DNA from: Methylophilaceae bacterium
GTDB taxonomy: Bacteria > Pseudomonadota > Gammaproteobacteria > Burkholderiales > Methylophilaceae
Assembly: GCA_028823485.1 (NCBI GenBank)
Contig: JAPKBG010000009.1
Location: 23,340 to 87,339, forward strand
DNA length: 64,000 nucleotides
Direction: 5' to 3'
Shown: in pieces, positions 42,137-52,320 of the stretch
How positions within the stretch are numbered: the first letter of the stretch is position 1
How the letters are laid out: each line of letters opens with the position of its first letter
Program-made: the position numbers and the translations under genes
The notes under the pieces: generated by a model
The model's database searches: none
What the model was told of the DNA's origin: nothing
The model's input: the letters and a program-made list of their open reading frames with translations, nothing else

Positions 42137-42733
42137 TTAATAAGTTAAGTGTTCAATTAAATGTAACATTTTACGTAGTGCTTGTCCGCGATGACTTACC
42201 TTGTTTTTAATCTCAGGGCTTAGTTCGGCAGAGGCCTTGCCTGTCATGTCATCTAAAAATAGTGGGTCGTAGCCAAAGCCATTACTGCCACGTGCCTCTT
42301 TTAACATACTGCCGTGCCAAACACCTTCTGCAATCAGTGGTTGCGGATCATCGTGTCGCCGCACTAGTACTAAACAACAATAGTAGTAGGCGGCACGATT
42401 TTCATGAAAGTCTAAAGTTTTAATTAGGTGAGCATTATTATTGACATCATTGCTTGGCGTGCCACCAAAGTAGGCAGACTGCACGCCAGGTTCGCCATTG
42501 AGTGCTTCTACGCATAATCCAGAATCATCGGCTAAAGCGGGTAGTTGCGTTGCAAGACTGGCATGACGTGCCTTAGCGAGTGCATTCTCGATAAAAGTGC
42601 AGTGTGGCTCAGGCGCTTCAGGAACATTGAAGTCTGATTGCGGCACGACTTCAATACTCAAGGGAGACAACATAGTTTGTATCTCTAGTAATTTGCCTTT
42701 ATTGCCGCTGGCAATGACGAGTTTGTTAAACAT
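42137..42733 (-). CDS. rdgB: dITP/XTP pyrophosphatase RdgB
   Basis: House-cleaning enzyme that hydrolyses non-canonical purine triphosphates (ITP, XTP). IASGNKGKLLEIQTML at the N-terminus, FIENALAKARHA, ADDSGLCVEALNGEPGVQSA with the catalytic acidic residues, and the C-terminal GSNGFGYDPLFL and SHRGQAL. 198 residues. Start overlaps the rph stop (TAATG), so the pair is coupled. Confidence 0.95.
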   Translation of the reverse strand: MFNKLVIASGNKGKLLEIQTMLSPLSIEVVPQSDFNVPEAPEPHCTFIENALAKARHASLATQLPALADDSGLCVEALNGEPGVQSAYFGGTPSNDVNNNAHLIKTLDFHENRAAYYYCCLVLVRRHDDPQPLIAEGVWHGSMLKEARGSNGFGYDPLFLDDMTGKASAELSPEIKNKVSHRGQALRKMLHLIEHLTY

Positions 42734-43467
42734 TATGCTGATATGCCTAAGACTTCTTTTTGCATGGTTAGCAGTTGCGTAATACCACGCTCAGCTAAGT
42801 CAGTCATTGCATTCATGGTTTCGCGACTAAATGGCTCGCCTTCAGCAGTGCCTTGAATTTCGACAAAACCACCGTCACTGGTCATGACAAAGTTCATGTC
42901 GGTATCGCAATCAGAATCTTCAATGTAATCCAAATCTAGAACAGGACTACCTTTGTATACACCAACTGAAATAGCAGCAACCGCCTGTGTGAGCGGTGAT
43001 TCTGTTAGTAGCTTGTTTTCTACTAGATGCGTAATGGCATCTTGCATGGCGACGTAGGCGCCGGTGATACTAGCCGTTCTTGTGCCGCCATCTGCTTGAA
43101 TAACATCGCAATCAAAGTGGATGGTACGTTCGCCGAGTTTTTTTAAATCAATCACCGCGCGCAAGCTGCGACCAATCAGACGTTGAATTTCTTGTGTGCG
43201 CCCAGATTGTTTTCCTCTTGCAGCCTCTCTTTGCATACGGCTTCCCGTTGAGCGTGGCAACATACCGTACTCAGCTGTTACCCAGCCTTGGCCTTGTCCT
43301 TTTAAGAACCCAGGAACTCTTTCCTCAACACTGGCTGTGCATAGGACATGGGTATCGCCAAATTTCACCAGCACAGAACCTTCAGCATGCTTGGTGTAAT
43401 GACGGATGATTTCTACGTCACGGAGTTGATTGTTATTACGAGCGCTTGGGCGAATAGAGGCTGTCAT
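42733..43467 (-). CDS. rph: Ribonuclease PH
   Basis: Phosphorolytic 3'-5' exoribonuclease that trims tRNA 3' ends. [40 protein letters not shown], the arginine-rich [45 protein letters not shown], and [15 protein letters not shown]. 244 residues, complete, in contrast to the frameshifted copy of some E. coli strains. Confidence 0.97.
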   Translation of the reverse strand: MTASIRPSARNNNQLRDVEIIRHYTKHAEGSVLVKFGDTHVLCTASVEERVPGFLKGQGQGWVTAEYGMLPRSTGSRMQREAARGKQSGRTQEIQRLIGRSLRAVIDLKKLGERTIHFDCDVIQADGGTRTASITGAYVAMQDAITHLVENKLLTESPLTQAVAAISVGVYKGSPVLDLDYIEDSDCDTDMNFVMTSDGGFVEIQGTAEGEPFSRETMNAMTDLAERGITQLLTMQKEVLGISA

Positions 43468-43524
43468 GTTTAGATAAGCTTTTGATAAAAAAGCTTATTA
43501 TAAAACATGCAGAAAAGAAGTGCT

Positions 43525-44205
43525 TTAAATGCCTGTTTTTTGTTTGCTTTTATTTAATGCCGTTTGAATTTCTGCAATGGTATTTTCAATATCTTCATCT
43601 GAAAATCATTAACACTATTGTCATCTTTGGATTGATGTGTCGTCGGGTTGATGACTGTGATGGCTCCACCAAAATCCATTTGCTATGTTGGCACTGTATT
43701 ACTGATTGCTTGTCACTCCGTTGGAAGGTAATCGCACTTAATCTATCACCGTTTTTCTCTGCGGCTGCTTCGGCAGCATTCATTAAGAGACCTGTTGCTT
43801 CGGTAACGTCGTGATCTTTGTGGAGGATGCTTCTAATTTCTCCATCATTTAAACAACTTCATAACCCGTTGGCACAGAGAAAAGTGGTATCACCCTCAAT
43901 CAATTCTACTCTGTTGGAAAGGTCAATTATTGGTGCATCTTTTCTGCCGACACAAGCATAAATTTTATTTTTATAGGGGTGCGTTGTCATTTCTTCTTTA
44001 GTAACCACGCCTCGCTTATACATTGATTGCACAATGGAATGGTCTTCGGTGAGAAAGATAAAATGGGTGCCCTAAAGTGATATAAGCGAGAGTCGCTATG
44101 AGCTAATACGAGGAGTGCGCTATTTTTGCTATAAGAGTAAGCAGGCCTGTCTTTGCTATACGGCCTTTGGCCTTGGCGAATATTTTGGTAGATGGTAAAT
44201 TTCAT
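43525..44205 (-). pseudogene. PP2C-type serine/threonine phosphatase, internally deleted and frameshifted
   Basis: The start reads MKFTIYQNIRQGQRPYSKDR and SALLVLA, the N-terminus of betaproteobacterial PP2C phosphatases found near rph and yicC. It then jumps to HSDSRLYHF, skipping roughly 70-90 codons that carry most of the metal site (DGMGG). Another frame continues HFIFLTEDHSIVQSMYKRGV, THPYKNKIYACVG and a TGA in FLCANGL. Further frames supply AAAEKNGDRLSAITFQ and a tail ending at 43525. At least three lesions. The serine/threonine kinase often paired with it is absent. Confidence 0.8.
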
Positions 44206-44337
44206 AACTTATCGTTTTACGATGCGGATTAAGCTCTGTTAAACACCGCCTGAATTTTTCGCATAAAATTAACTAGATTTGATACAATTATTAGTAATTA
44301 CTTTAAGGTTTAAGACGGGCTTTGTGATTAAAACGAC

Positions 44338-45201
44338 ATGATAATGAGTATGACGGGCTTTGCGTCCCATGAACGCAATACAGATAACGGTGTAATCCAA
44401 GTTGAATTGCGTTCAGTGAATCAACGCTATCTTGAATTGCACTTCAAGCTAGCCGATGCTTTTCGCACACAGGAGTCACAAGCGCGTGAAATGTTAAAGG
44501 CGAAACTAGGCCGTGGCAAAGTGGAGTGTCGGATTAATTTAGCGAAAGCAACGGCAGAAGAAGGTCTTGAGCTGAATCATTCAGTTTTACAGCATATTGC
44601 AGCATCCGTTAAAACTGCCTCAGAATATTTTCCAGAGACACAAGCGGTCAATATGCTGGATGTGATTCAGATGCCTAGGGTAGTGACTGCACAGGTGTTG
44701 GATGCTGATGTGTTGGCGCAAGATTTTGTTGGCGTGCTTGAAGTTGCGATAGAAGCGTTAATTGAAGCTAGAGCACGAGAAGGTGAAAAATTAAGTGCCA
44801 TGATTTTAGAGCGCTTAACGGAAGTGGAAGCGTTGGTTCTTACTGTTAAACCCATGTTACCGAATATGGCGAAAGCCTATCAAGAGAAGTTATTAGCCAA
44901 ATTAGAAGAAGTGAAATTAAGCAATGACCAAGAACGATTGCATCAAGAGATGGTGTTGTATGCTCAGCGGGTTGATGTTGATGAAGAGCTATCACGCTTA
45001 GAGTCACACGTGCATGAAGTGAAGCGCATTCTAGCTGCTGGGGGCATGGTCGGTAAAAAATTGGATTTCTTAATGCAGGAAATGAATCGCGAAGCCAATA
45101 CACTCGGTTCTAAATCAGTGGCGATTGAAACAACGCAAATTGCGATGCAGCTGAAAGTATTAATTGAACAAATGCGTGAACAAATTCAAAACATCGCATG
45201 A
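44338..45201 (+). CDS. yicC: YicC family endoribonuclease
   Basis: YicC-like proteins are RNA-degrading enzymes, with E. coli YicC acting on small RNAs. Typical N-terminus SMTGFASHERNTDNG and VELRSVNQRYLELHFKL, the middle RGKVECRINL, and the C-terminal DUF1732 part with DVDEELSRLESHVHEV and KLDFLMQEMNREANTLGSKS. 287 residues. Start could be ATG 44338 or 44344. First gene of the yicC-gmk-rpoZ-spoT cluster. Confidence 0.92.
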   Translation: MIMSMTGFASHERNTDNGVIQVELRSVNQRYLELHFKLADAFRTQESQAREMLKAKLGRGKVECRINLAKATAEEGLELNHSVLQHIAASVKTASEYFPETQAVNMLDVIQMPRVVTAQVLDADVLAQDFVGVLEVAIEALIEARAREGEKLSAMILERLTEVEALVLTVKPMLPNMAKAYQEKLLAKLEEVKLSNDQERLHQEMVLYAQRVDVDEELSRLESHVHEVKRILAAGGMVGKKLDFLMQEMNREANTLGSKSVAIETTQIAMQLKVLIEQMREQIQNIA

Positions 45202-45253
45202 TTATTCATCATGAATTACCATTATTTTTCGTAAAATCATCTAAAATAGATAT

Positions 45254-45865
45254 ATGATTTCAGGTAACTTATTTATTATTACGGCTGCATCCGGCGCAGG
45301 TAAAACAAGCTTAGTTAAAGCCCTGCTGGAAAAAGATCAGCATATTAAGCTTTCTATCTCACACACGACGCGGCCACAACGGCCGGGTGAGGAAAATGGG
45401 GTGCATTACCATTTTGTTAAAGATGCGGGCTTTCTGGCGCTGTTAGAAGCAGGCGACTTTATTGAGAGTGCTTTTGTGCATGGTGCACGTTATGGCACAT
45501 CGCAATCGACGGTGAATGCTGCGCTGGCAGCAGGTAATGATGTCGTGTTAGAAATTGACTGGCAAGGCGCCGAGCAAGTCAAAAAAACCTATCCAGACGC
45601 CATTAGTATTTTTATCTTGCCGCCTTCCCTAGAGGCGCTGGAAGAGCGCTTAAGTAATCGAGGTCAAGATAGTGCTGAAGTGATTGCGAAACGCATGGCG
45701 GTGGCGGATGCAGAAATGCGTCACGTAGTTGCGTTTGACTATGTTACAATCAATGATAAATTTGATGATGCTTTGCAAGATTTGATTGCGGTTATTCAAT
45801 CGCAACGTCTGAAATCAAAGATTCAATTACAGCGCCATAGCGCGTTGCTTCAGAAACTGATTTAA
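45254..45865 (+). CDS. gmk: Guanylate kinase
   Basis: Phosphorylates GMP to GDP. P-loop ITAASGAGKTSLVKAL at residues 8-19, GMP-binding SHTTRPQRPGEENGVHYHF, and DVVLEIDWQGAEQV. Length 203, normal. Closely followed by rpoZ (16 bases) and spoT, a conserved proteobacterial grouping linking guanine nucleotides and alarmone. Confidence 0.97.
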   Translation: MISGNLFIITAASGAGKTSLVKALLEKDQHIKLSISHTTRPQRPGEENGVHYHFVKDAGFLALLEAGDFIESAFVHGARYGTSQSTVNAALAAGNDVVLEIDWQGAEQVKKTYPDAISIFILPPSLEALEERLSNRGQDSAEVIAKRMAVADAEMRHVVAFDYVTINDKFDDALQDLIAVIQSQRLKSKIQLQRHSALLQKLI

Positions 45866-45881
45866 TTAGAGGATATCCACC

Positions 45882-46088
45882 ATGGCACGTATTACAGTAG
45901 ATGATTGTTTAGACAACATTCCAAATCGTTTTCAATTAACGCTCATTGCCGCATACCGCGCGCGCCAAATTTCAAATGGTTCAGATCCACTGGTAAACTT
46001 ACATGGCTCACGTGATAAACCAACGGTGATTGCATTGCGTGAAATCGCGGCAGGCAAAGTTGGCCTAGAGCTACTGGGCAAAAGCTAG
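45882..46088 (+). CDS. rpoZ: RNA polymerase omega subunit
   Basis: Small subunit that assists assembly of beta-prime and forms part of a ppGpp site. [19 protein letters not shown] and IAAYRARQI are the omega signature, and [16 protein letters not shown] follows. 68 residues. AGAGGATATCCACC precedes the start. Located between gmk and spoT as usual. Confidence 0.97.
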   Translation: MARITVDDCLDNIPNRFQLTLIAAYRARQISNGSDPLVNLHGSRDKPTVIALREIAAGKVGLELLGKS

Positions 46089-46122
46089 GCGACAGACTTA
46101 AGCAAGATGCCGATTAAGTGCT

Positions 46123-48339
46123 ATGCCTAAAACCGCAAAAAAATTATCAGCGGAACACTATTCCGCTGCAGAGCAGCCATTGCTGCCTGCAGATAGTGAA
46201 AACTCACCACTCACCACCCTACTAAAAGCTTACTTATCTCAAGATGAAATTGAGCAGGTTTGGCACGCGTATCGATATAGTGACAACGCGCACAAAGGAC
46301 AGGTGCGCCGATCTGGCGAACCTTATATTGTGCACCCAGTTGCTGTTGCGTGCATTTTAGCTAAATTACATTTAGACGTGCCAACATTGTTGGCCGCCTT
46401 GTTACATGACGTGGTGGAAGACACTGGTGTCGCGGCGGATGAATTAAAAGAGCAGTTTGGCGAACAAGTAGCTGGCTTGGTTGATGGCCTAACCAAACTA
46501 GATAAAATTGAGCTACAAACAGCTGTTCAAGCTCAAGCAGAAAACGTACGGAAAATGCTGTTGGCAATGAGCCAAGATGTGCGCGTGATCCTCATCAAGC
46601 TAGCAGACCGTCTACACAATATGCAAACTTTAGATGTGATGAAGCTGGAGAAGCAGAAGCGAATCTCTCAAGAAACATTGGATATTTATGCGCCTATTGC
46701 TAACCGTTTAGGCTTGAATGTCATTTATCAAGAGCTTGAAGACTTAAGTTTCAAATATATTTATCCAAATCGCTATAAAGTGATTGTCAAAGCGATTAAA
46801 ACAGCACGTGGTAATCGTAGAGAAGTCATCTCTAAAATATTAGAAGCGATCACGAAACAGCTAACTGATGCGGAGATAGAGGCTGATGTAGAGGGTCGAG
46901 AAAAACATGTTTATAGCATCTACAAGAAAATGGTTGCTAAGGGCTTGAAGTTATCGCAAGTGGGTGATATTTATGGTTTTCGCGTGTTGGTAAAGGATAC
47001 ACCAACGTGTTATTTAACCTTAGGCAGTTTGCATGGCCTATATAAGCCGATCCCTGGTAAGTTTAAAGACTACATTGCGATTTCTAAAGCCAATGGTTAT
47101 CAGTCGCTACATACGACTTTGTTCGGTCCATTTGGTACGCCAATAGAAGTACAAGTGCGTAGTGTTGCGATGCATAATATCGCGCAGGCAGGTGTTGCTG
47201 CCCATTGGCTGTATAAAACGAAAGATGTCCATTTAACGCAATTGCAACAACAAACGCATAAATGGTTGCAGCGCCTCCTAGAAATTCAGACTGAAAGTGA
47301 TGATAGTCATGAATTCTTAGAGCATTTTAAGGTGGATTTATTTCCTGATGAAGTCTATGTCTTTACGCCAAAAGGTAATATTTTGGCATTACCTAGAGGT
47401 TCTACAGCCGTTGATTTTGCGTATGCTGTTCATACCGATGTGGGTAATTGTTGTGTTGCGGTGAAAATTAATCATGAGTTAGCACCGTTACGGACTGAAA
47501 TGCAGAATGGTGATCATGTGGAAATTATCACTTCCGCTTTACCTAGGCCGAACCCTGCATGGTTAAATTATGTCGTGACGGGTAAAGCACGCTCACATTT
47601 GCGCCACTACTTAAAATCCATGAAAGTAACAGAGACCGCTCACTTAGGTGAGCGTATGCTGAATATTGCCTTGCGAGCGATGCATATAGAGCCGGCCAAA
47701 ATTGAGGATAGTCAGTGGGAAAAAGTCATGCGGGATTATGGTGTCCAAGACAAGGCTGAAATTTTGGCCGATATTGGTTTAGGTAAGCGAGTGAGTTTAA
47801 TGGTTGCACACCAGTTAGTCGCTAGCGCACATGGCCACGAGGCAGGAGCAGCGAACGACCAGAAATCATTCGATAAAATTACCATCCGCGGTTCAGAGGG
47901 TATGGCAGTGCAGTTCGCGCCGTGTTGTCGACCGATTCCCGGGGATCCTATTTTAGGCTTTATTAATAAAGATAAAGGCTTGGTGATTCACACACATGAC
48001 TGTGTGGCGATTAGCAAGTTCAAATTAGATCCTGATAAATGGTTGGATGTAGAGTGGGATGAAGACGCTAAGCGCTTATTTAGTGTGAATTTGCGATTAG
48101 TGGTTGCTGATGTGCGTGGCATGCTTGCAAAGTTAGCTGCGGGCATTGCTGATGCAGGCTCTAATATTGACCATGTGAGTGCGCAAGAGCCAGATGGCAG
48201 CCAGTATGTCACGATTAACTTTACGGTACAGGTGCATAACCGAGTGCATTTGGCCGAGTTGATTCGCAATCTACGGAAGATTCCAGAAGTGGTGCGTATT
48301 AATCGTATTAAAGGCGAGCATAAAGAACAAAAAGTGTAA
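46123..48339 (+). CDS. spoT: Bifunctional (p)ppGpp synthetase/hydrolase SpoT
   Basis: RSH enzyme that degrades and weakly makes (p)ppGpp. The hydrolase HD domain is intact: RRSGEPYIVHPVAVACIL and LLHDVVEDT with metal ligands. The synthetase domain carries the RXKD-type KFKDYIAISKANGYQSLHT. TGS (VYVFTPKGNILALPRG), zinc-finger (FAPCCRPIPGDPI) and a complete C-terminal ACT domain (VNLRLVVADVRGMLAKLA to IPEVVRINRI) follow. 738 residues, full length, unlike the shortened RelA in this window. Confidence 0.97.
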   Translation: MPKTAKKLSAEHYSAAEQPLLPADSENSPLTTLLKAYLSQDEIEQVWHAYRYSDNAHKGQVRRSGEPYIVHPVAVACILAKLHLDVPTLLAALLHDVVEDTGVAADELKEQFGEQVAGLVDGLTKLDKIELQTAVQAQAENVRKMLLAMSQDVRVILIKLADRLHNMQTLDVMKLEKQKRISQETLDIYAPIANRLGLNVIYQELEDLSFKYIYPNRYKVIVKAIKTARGNRREVISKILEAITKQLTDAEIEADVEGREKHVYSIYKKMVAKGLKLSQVGDIYGFRVLVKDTPTCYLTLGSLHGLYKPIPGKFKDYIAISKANGYQSLHTTLFGPFGTPIEVQVRSVAMHNIAQAGVAAHWLYKTKDVHLTQLQQQTHKWLQRLLEIQTESDDSHEFLEHFKVDLFPDEVYVFTPKGNILALPRGSTAVDFAYAVHTDVGNCCVAVKINHELAPLRTEMQNGDHVEIITSALPRPNPAWLNYVVTGKARSHLRHYLKSMKVTETAHLGERMLNIALRAMHIEPAKIEDSQWEKVMRDYGVQDKAEILADIGLGKRVSLMVAHQLVASAHGHEAGAANDQKSFDKITIRGSEGMAVQFAPCCRPIPGDPILGFINKDKGLVIHTHDCVAISKFKLDPDKWLDVEWDEDAKRLFSVNLRLVVADVRGMLAKLAAGIADAGSNIDHVSAQEPDGSQYVTINFTVQVHNRVHLAELIRNLRKIPEVVRINRIKGEHKEQKV

Positions 48340-48367
48340 TTAGTTTAAAAGTTGAAATAGGAAAATC

Positions 48368-48751
48368 ATGACAAATAAAATAATCATTCAAACGCAAGAT
48401 GCACCTGCCGCTATCGGGACATATTCACAAGCAGTAAAAGTCGATAAAACTGTTTACTGCTCAGGCCAAATTGGTTTAGACCCAGTCAAGATGGAGTTGG
48501 TCGAGGGTATTGAAGCACAAGTGCGCCGCGTATTTGATAACCTTAAAGCAGTGACTACCGCTGCAGGTGGTTCAATGAATGACATTGTGAAGTTAAATGT
48601 CTTTGTAATTGATTTAGCTAACTTTGCTTTAGTGAGTGAGATCATGGCAGAGTACTTCACTGAACCTTATCCAGCACGTGCTGCGGTTGGAGTGGCATCA
48701 CTGCCTAAAGGTGCTTTGGTTGAAGCGGATGCTGTGATGGAGCTGGAATAA
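48368..48751 (+). CDS. ridA: RidA family enamine/imine deaminase
   Basis: Trimeric deaminase that removes reactive 2-aminoacrylate and similar imines. [39 protein letters not shown], and [22 protein letters not shown], which includes the family arginine (PxRxxV). 127 residues. It follows spoT by 28 bases, as in E. coli relatives. Confidence 0.95.
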   Translation: MTNKIIIQTQDAPAAIGTYSQAVKVDKTVYCSGQIGLDPVKMELVEGIEAQVRRVFDNLKAVTTAAGGSMNDIVKLNVFVIDLANFALVSEIMAEYFTEPYPARAAVGVASLPKGALVEADAVMELE

Positions 48752-48794
48752 GCCTCTCCCAGCTAATAATCATTGGACATCATTCAGCAGCACC

Positions 48795-50834
48795 ATGCAA
48801 TTAAGTGAAATCAAATCATTTTCTAAACCACTGATTGCTAATCTTGCAAAGCTAGCAGTGCATCATGTACAAGATTTGCTATTGCATTTGCCGTTACGTT
48901 ACATCGATGAAACGCGGATTGTGCCGATACGGGATTTGCGCTTAGGTGAATCTGTACAAGTCCAAGGTGAAATTATGTACGCAGAAGTCACTTACAAACC
49001 ACGGAAAGCATTAGTCGCACAATTAGCCGATGAAGCTGGGCAGCAGCTTACCTTGCGTTTTTTGCACTTCTATCCCAGCCAAATTAATGCGTTAAAAGTC
49101 GGCAATCAATTGCGTGCCTACGGAGAAGTTCGACATGGTTACTTTGGCTATGAGATGGTGCATCCGCAGTGTAAAGCGGCGGGGAAGGATGCAGCGGTTA
49201 GTGAGCAATTAACACCGGTCTATTCCACCACCGCTGGTTTAACGCAACCATCGGTTCGGAAAGCCATTAAGACAGCCATGCAAATGGATGCACTGACTGA
49301 AACCTTACCGCCGTTTGTTTATGAGACGCAGCGTTTCCCTAGTTTTTCTGACAGTATCCAGTCCTTGCATTACCCCCAACCAGATGCGGATTTAACTGCA
49401 TTAGAAAATCGGTTAACGCCAGAGTGGCGTCGCCTCGCTTATGATGAGCTGCTGGCTCAGCAGCTATCGATGCGTAAACACTATGCGAAAAGGCGTAGCA
49501 TCTCTGCGTCAGAAATTGCGCCTTCACAAACCTTAGTTAAGCAGTTATTACAAGATTTGCCATTTGTGCTAACGCAAGCACAACAAAAAGTGAGTGCGGA
49601 AATTAGTCAAGATCTCACACAAGCACACCCGATGCAACGCTTATTACAAGGGGATGTTGGAAGTGGTAAAACCATTGTTGCATGCCTAGCCGCTTTGCAG
49701 GCGATTGAACAGGGCTGGCAAGTTGCGCTGATGGCGCCAACAGAGATTTTAGCTGAGCAGCATTATAAAAAGTTTGAAATGTGGCTAGCACCCATGAATA
49801 TTCATATTGCATGGCTAACAGGTAGCCAGAATAAAAAAACACGTGAGGCGGCACAACAGGATATTGCTAGCGGGAAAGTCCAGCTTGCGGTTGGTACCCA
49901 TGCTTTATTCCAAGATGCGGTTAGTTTTAAAAAATTAGGACTCGCGATTATTGATGAGCAGCATCGTTTTGGCGTGCAGCAGCGTTTGGCTCTACGTCAA
50001 AAAGGCGCACCTGAGCCGCATCAACTGATGATGACGGCGACACCAATTCCACGCACACTTTCTATGAGCTATTACGCGGATTTAGATGTTTCGGTGATAG
50101 ATGAGTTACCGCCTGGCCGTTCGCCTGTTGTGACTAAACTGGTATCTGACCAACGCAGAGAAGAAATTTTGCAACGGGTGCGTGAAGCTTGTCAGTCCGG
50201 CAGCCAAGCTTACTGGGTTTGCCCGCTTATTGAAGAGTCAGAAGTGTTGCAACTACAAACGGCGACCGAGATTTTTGAAAACCTACAACAGAATTTTTCA
50301 GATTTAAGCGTTGGTTTAGTCCATGGACGGATGAAGTCTGCTGAAAAACAAGCTGTGATGCAAGCCTTTGTAGCAGGTGGAATCCAACTGCTGGTAGCGA
50401 CTACTGTGATTGAGGTTGGTGTAGATGTCCCTAATGCCAGCTTAATGGTCATTGAGCATGCAGAACGCATGGGCTTAAGTCAGTTGCATCAGTTGCGCGG
50501 CCGTGTTGGCCGTGGCACAGCTAAAAGCACATGTATCTTGATGTATCAAAATAAACTGACTGAGATGGCGCGGGCGCGGCTTAAAGTAATTTATGAAAAT
50601 ACGGATGGCTTTGCAATCTCACAAGCCGATTTAAATCTACGTGGGCCAGGTGAATTTTTGGGCACACGCCAAAGTGGTGTGCCAATGTTAAAAATTGCTG
50701 ATTTAACCCGCGATGAAGATTTGCTACAACGAGCAAAATCAGTTGCTGATGGCTTATTAAAAGATTACCCAGAAGCAGTGGATCAACACTTACAACGGTG
50801 GATGCGACAAGGTGTCGATTTGGTCAAAGTTTAA
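48795..50834 (+). CDS. recG: ATP-dependent DNA helicase RecG
   Basis: Branch-migration helicase for stalled forks. An N-terminal wedge/OB-fold domain (LLLHLPLRYIDETRIV, QVQGEI, RFLHFYPSQ), then Walker A LLQGDVGSGKTIVACLAAL, MAPTEILAEQHY, the DEQH box AIIDEQHRFGVQQR, TATPIPRT, and the C-terminal HGRMKSAEKQAVMQAF, ATTVIEVGVDVPNAS and QLRGRVGRG. 679 residues, complete. Confidence 0.97.
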   Translation: MQLSEIKSFSKPLIANLAKLAVHHVQDLLLHLPLRYIDETRIVPIRDLRLGESVQVQGEIMYAEVTYKPRKALVAQLADEAGQQLTLRFLHFYPSQINALKVGNQLRAYGEVRHGYFGYEMVHPQCKAAGKDAAVSEQLTPVYSTTAGLTQPSVRKAIKTAMQMDALTETLPPFVYETQRFPSFSDSIQSLHYPQPDADLTALENRLTPEWRRLAYDELLAQQLSMRKHYAKRRSISASEIAPSQTLVKQLLQDLPFVLTQAQQKVSAEISQDLTQAHPMQRLLQGDVGSGKTIVACLAALQAIEQGWQVALMAPTEILAEQHYKKFEMWLAPMNIHIAWLTGSQNKKTREAAQQDIASGKVQLAVGTHALFQDAVSFKKLGLAIIDEQHRFGVQQRLALRQKGAPEPHQLMMTATPIPRTLSMSYYADLDVSVIDELPPGRSPVVTKLVSDQRREEILQRVREACQSGSQAYWVCPLIEESEVLQLQTATEIFENLQQNFSDLSVGLVHGRMKSAEKQAVMQAFVAGGIQLLVATTVIEVGVDVPNASLMVIEHAERMGLSQLHQLRGRVGRGTAKSTCILMYQNKLTEMARARLKVIYENTDGFAISQADLNLRGPGEFLGTRQSGVPMLKIADLTRDEDLLQRAKSVADGLLKDYPEAVDQHLQRWMRQGVDLVKV

Positions 50835-50885
50835 GTCCGCAACACGTGTCGCCGAACCATTTCTGTTTATGCGATAATTTGCTTT

Positions 50886-51434
50886 GTGAAAATCGATCCT
50901 CATAACATCCAATTACGTTCTAACTGGCTAAGAAAGCCCTTTTCAGCCTCATCTTACCAAAGCTGGTTAGTGGATGAAGGTTCGTTAACTGCCAGATTGC
51001 AATCTGACTATGCAGATTTTCACGTAAAAACAATCAGACAACAAGACGCCAAGCCTATTATGGATGAGGCTGCTGTATTAAAGCGCAAACAATCGACCGC
51101 CGCTAATGTGCGTGACGTGTTGCTGATGGGCAATCAAGAAGCGCTTGTTTATGCGCACAGTGTGTTGCCACATAGTAGTTTGCGTGGCGAGTGGGCTAAA
51201 CTGGGAAAGCTGGGTAATAAGCCATTAGGGGCAACTCTATTTAGTGACCCACGGGTAAAGCGCACACCACTAAGCTATAAAAAATTATCAAAGCACCATG
51301 CTTTGTATCGAAAAGCCGTGGCGAATCTATCGCAAGCGCCTACTTATTTATGGGCGAGGCGCTCAATCTTTAGTTTAAAGTGCGCTAGAATTTTAGTCAC
51401 TGAAGTTTTTTTACCGGCGATCACTGATCAATAA
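50886..51434 (+). CDS. ubiC: Chorismate--pyruvate lyase
   Basis: Makes 4-hydroxybenzoate from chorismate, the entry into ubiquinone synthesis. SLTARLQSDYADFHVKTI, REVLLMG-like VRDVLLMGNQEALVYAHSV, PLGATLFSDPRVKRTPL and the C-terminal LWARRSIFSLKCARILVTEVFLP match the family. GTG start at 50886. Directly followed by ubiA. Confidence 0.93.
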   Translation: MKIDPHNIQLRSNWLRKPFSASSYQSWLVDEGSLTARLQSDYADFHVKTIRQQDAKPIMDEAAVLKRKQSTAANVRDVLLMGNQEALVYAHSVLPHSSLRGEWAKLGKLGNKPLGATLFSDPRVKRTPLSYKKLSKHHALYRKAVANLSQAPTYLWARRSIFSLKCARILVTEVFLPAITDQ

Positions 51435-51441
51435 AGTTGAG

Positions 51442-52314
51442 ATGAATAAGAACACATTGATTCAAAAATTGAATGCTTATGAACGCTTGATGCGTTTAGA
51501 TAAGCCAATAGGGATTTTATTGCTGTTGTGGCCGACATTATGGGGCTTACTCTTAGCTGGTGATGGGAAACTCAATTTGCAAGTAACGTGTATCTTTATT
51601 GCTGGCGTGGTGTTAATGCGTAGTGCAGGTTGCGTGATGAATGATATTGCAGACCGCGATTACGATGGGCATGTTGAGCGTACTAAAGAGCGGCCAATAG
51701 TAAGTGGTGAGGTGTGTGTTAAAGAGGCTTTGTTGTTAGCAGGCGGATTAAGCTTAATTGCTTTTTGTTTTGTCTGTTTTTTAAATAATTTAACGATATT
51801 GCTATCAATCGCCGCATTATTTTTGGCTGCAACTTATCCACTGACAAAACGTTTTTTAGCGATACCGCAGGTTTATTTAGGGATAGCTTTTGGTTTTGGC
51901 ATTCCCATGGCTTTCGCGGCAATTCAAAATCATATTCCGCTTACTGCATGGTGGCTATTGGTAGCAAATATATTGTGGGCTATTGCTTACGACACTGAGT
52001 ATGCAATGGTCGACAGTGATGACGATATCAAAATTGGCATTCAATCATCTGCTTTGTTTTTTGGAAAGTATGATGTGTCCGCAATTATGGTTTGTTATAT
52101 CGCGATGTTGGGTATATTTGTTTATGTGGGCAAGTTGATGGCATTTGGACCAGTATACTTTGCTGGGCTTGTGGTTACATCTAGCTTGGTCTTTTGGCAG
52201 TATCAAATGATAAAAACGCGCGTTAAAGCCAATTGCTTCAAAGCATTTTTGACTAATAATTGGATAGGCTTTACTTTGCTATTAAGTATGGAAGCAGCGT
52301 ATTTAATGGCATGA
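51442..52314 (+). CDS. ubiA: 4-hydroxybenzoate octaprenyltransferase
   Basis: Integral membrane prenyltransferase joining the polyprenyl tail to 4-hydroxybenzoate. MRLDKPIGILLLLWPTLWGL, first aspartate motif MNDIADRDYDGHVERTKERP (NDxxDxxxD), second motif YDTEYAMVDSDDDIKIGIQS, with about eight hydrophobic helices. 290 residues. Seven bases after ubiC, forming the usual ubiCA pair. Confidence 0.96.
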   Translation: MNKNTLIQKLNAYERLMRLDKPIGILLLLWPTLWGLLLAGDGKLNLQVTCIFIAGVVLMRSAGCVMNDIADRDYDGHVERTKERPIVSGEVCVKEALLLAGGLSLIAFCFVCFLNNLTILLSIAALFLAATYPLTKRFLAIPQVYLGIAFGFGIPMAFAAIQNHIPLTAWWLLVANILWAIAYDTEYAMVDSDDDIKIGIQSSALFFGKYDVSAIMVCYIAMLGIFVYVGKLMAFGPVYFAGLVVTSSLVFWQYQMIKTRVKANCFKAFLTNNWIGFTLLLSMEAAYLMA

Positions 52315-52320
52315 AGTCAT

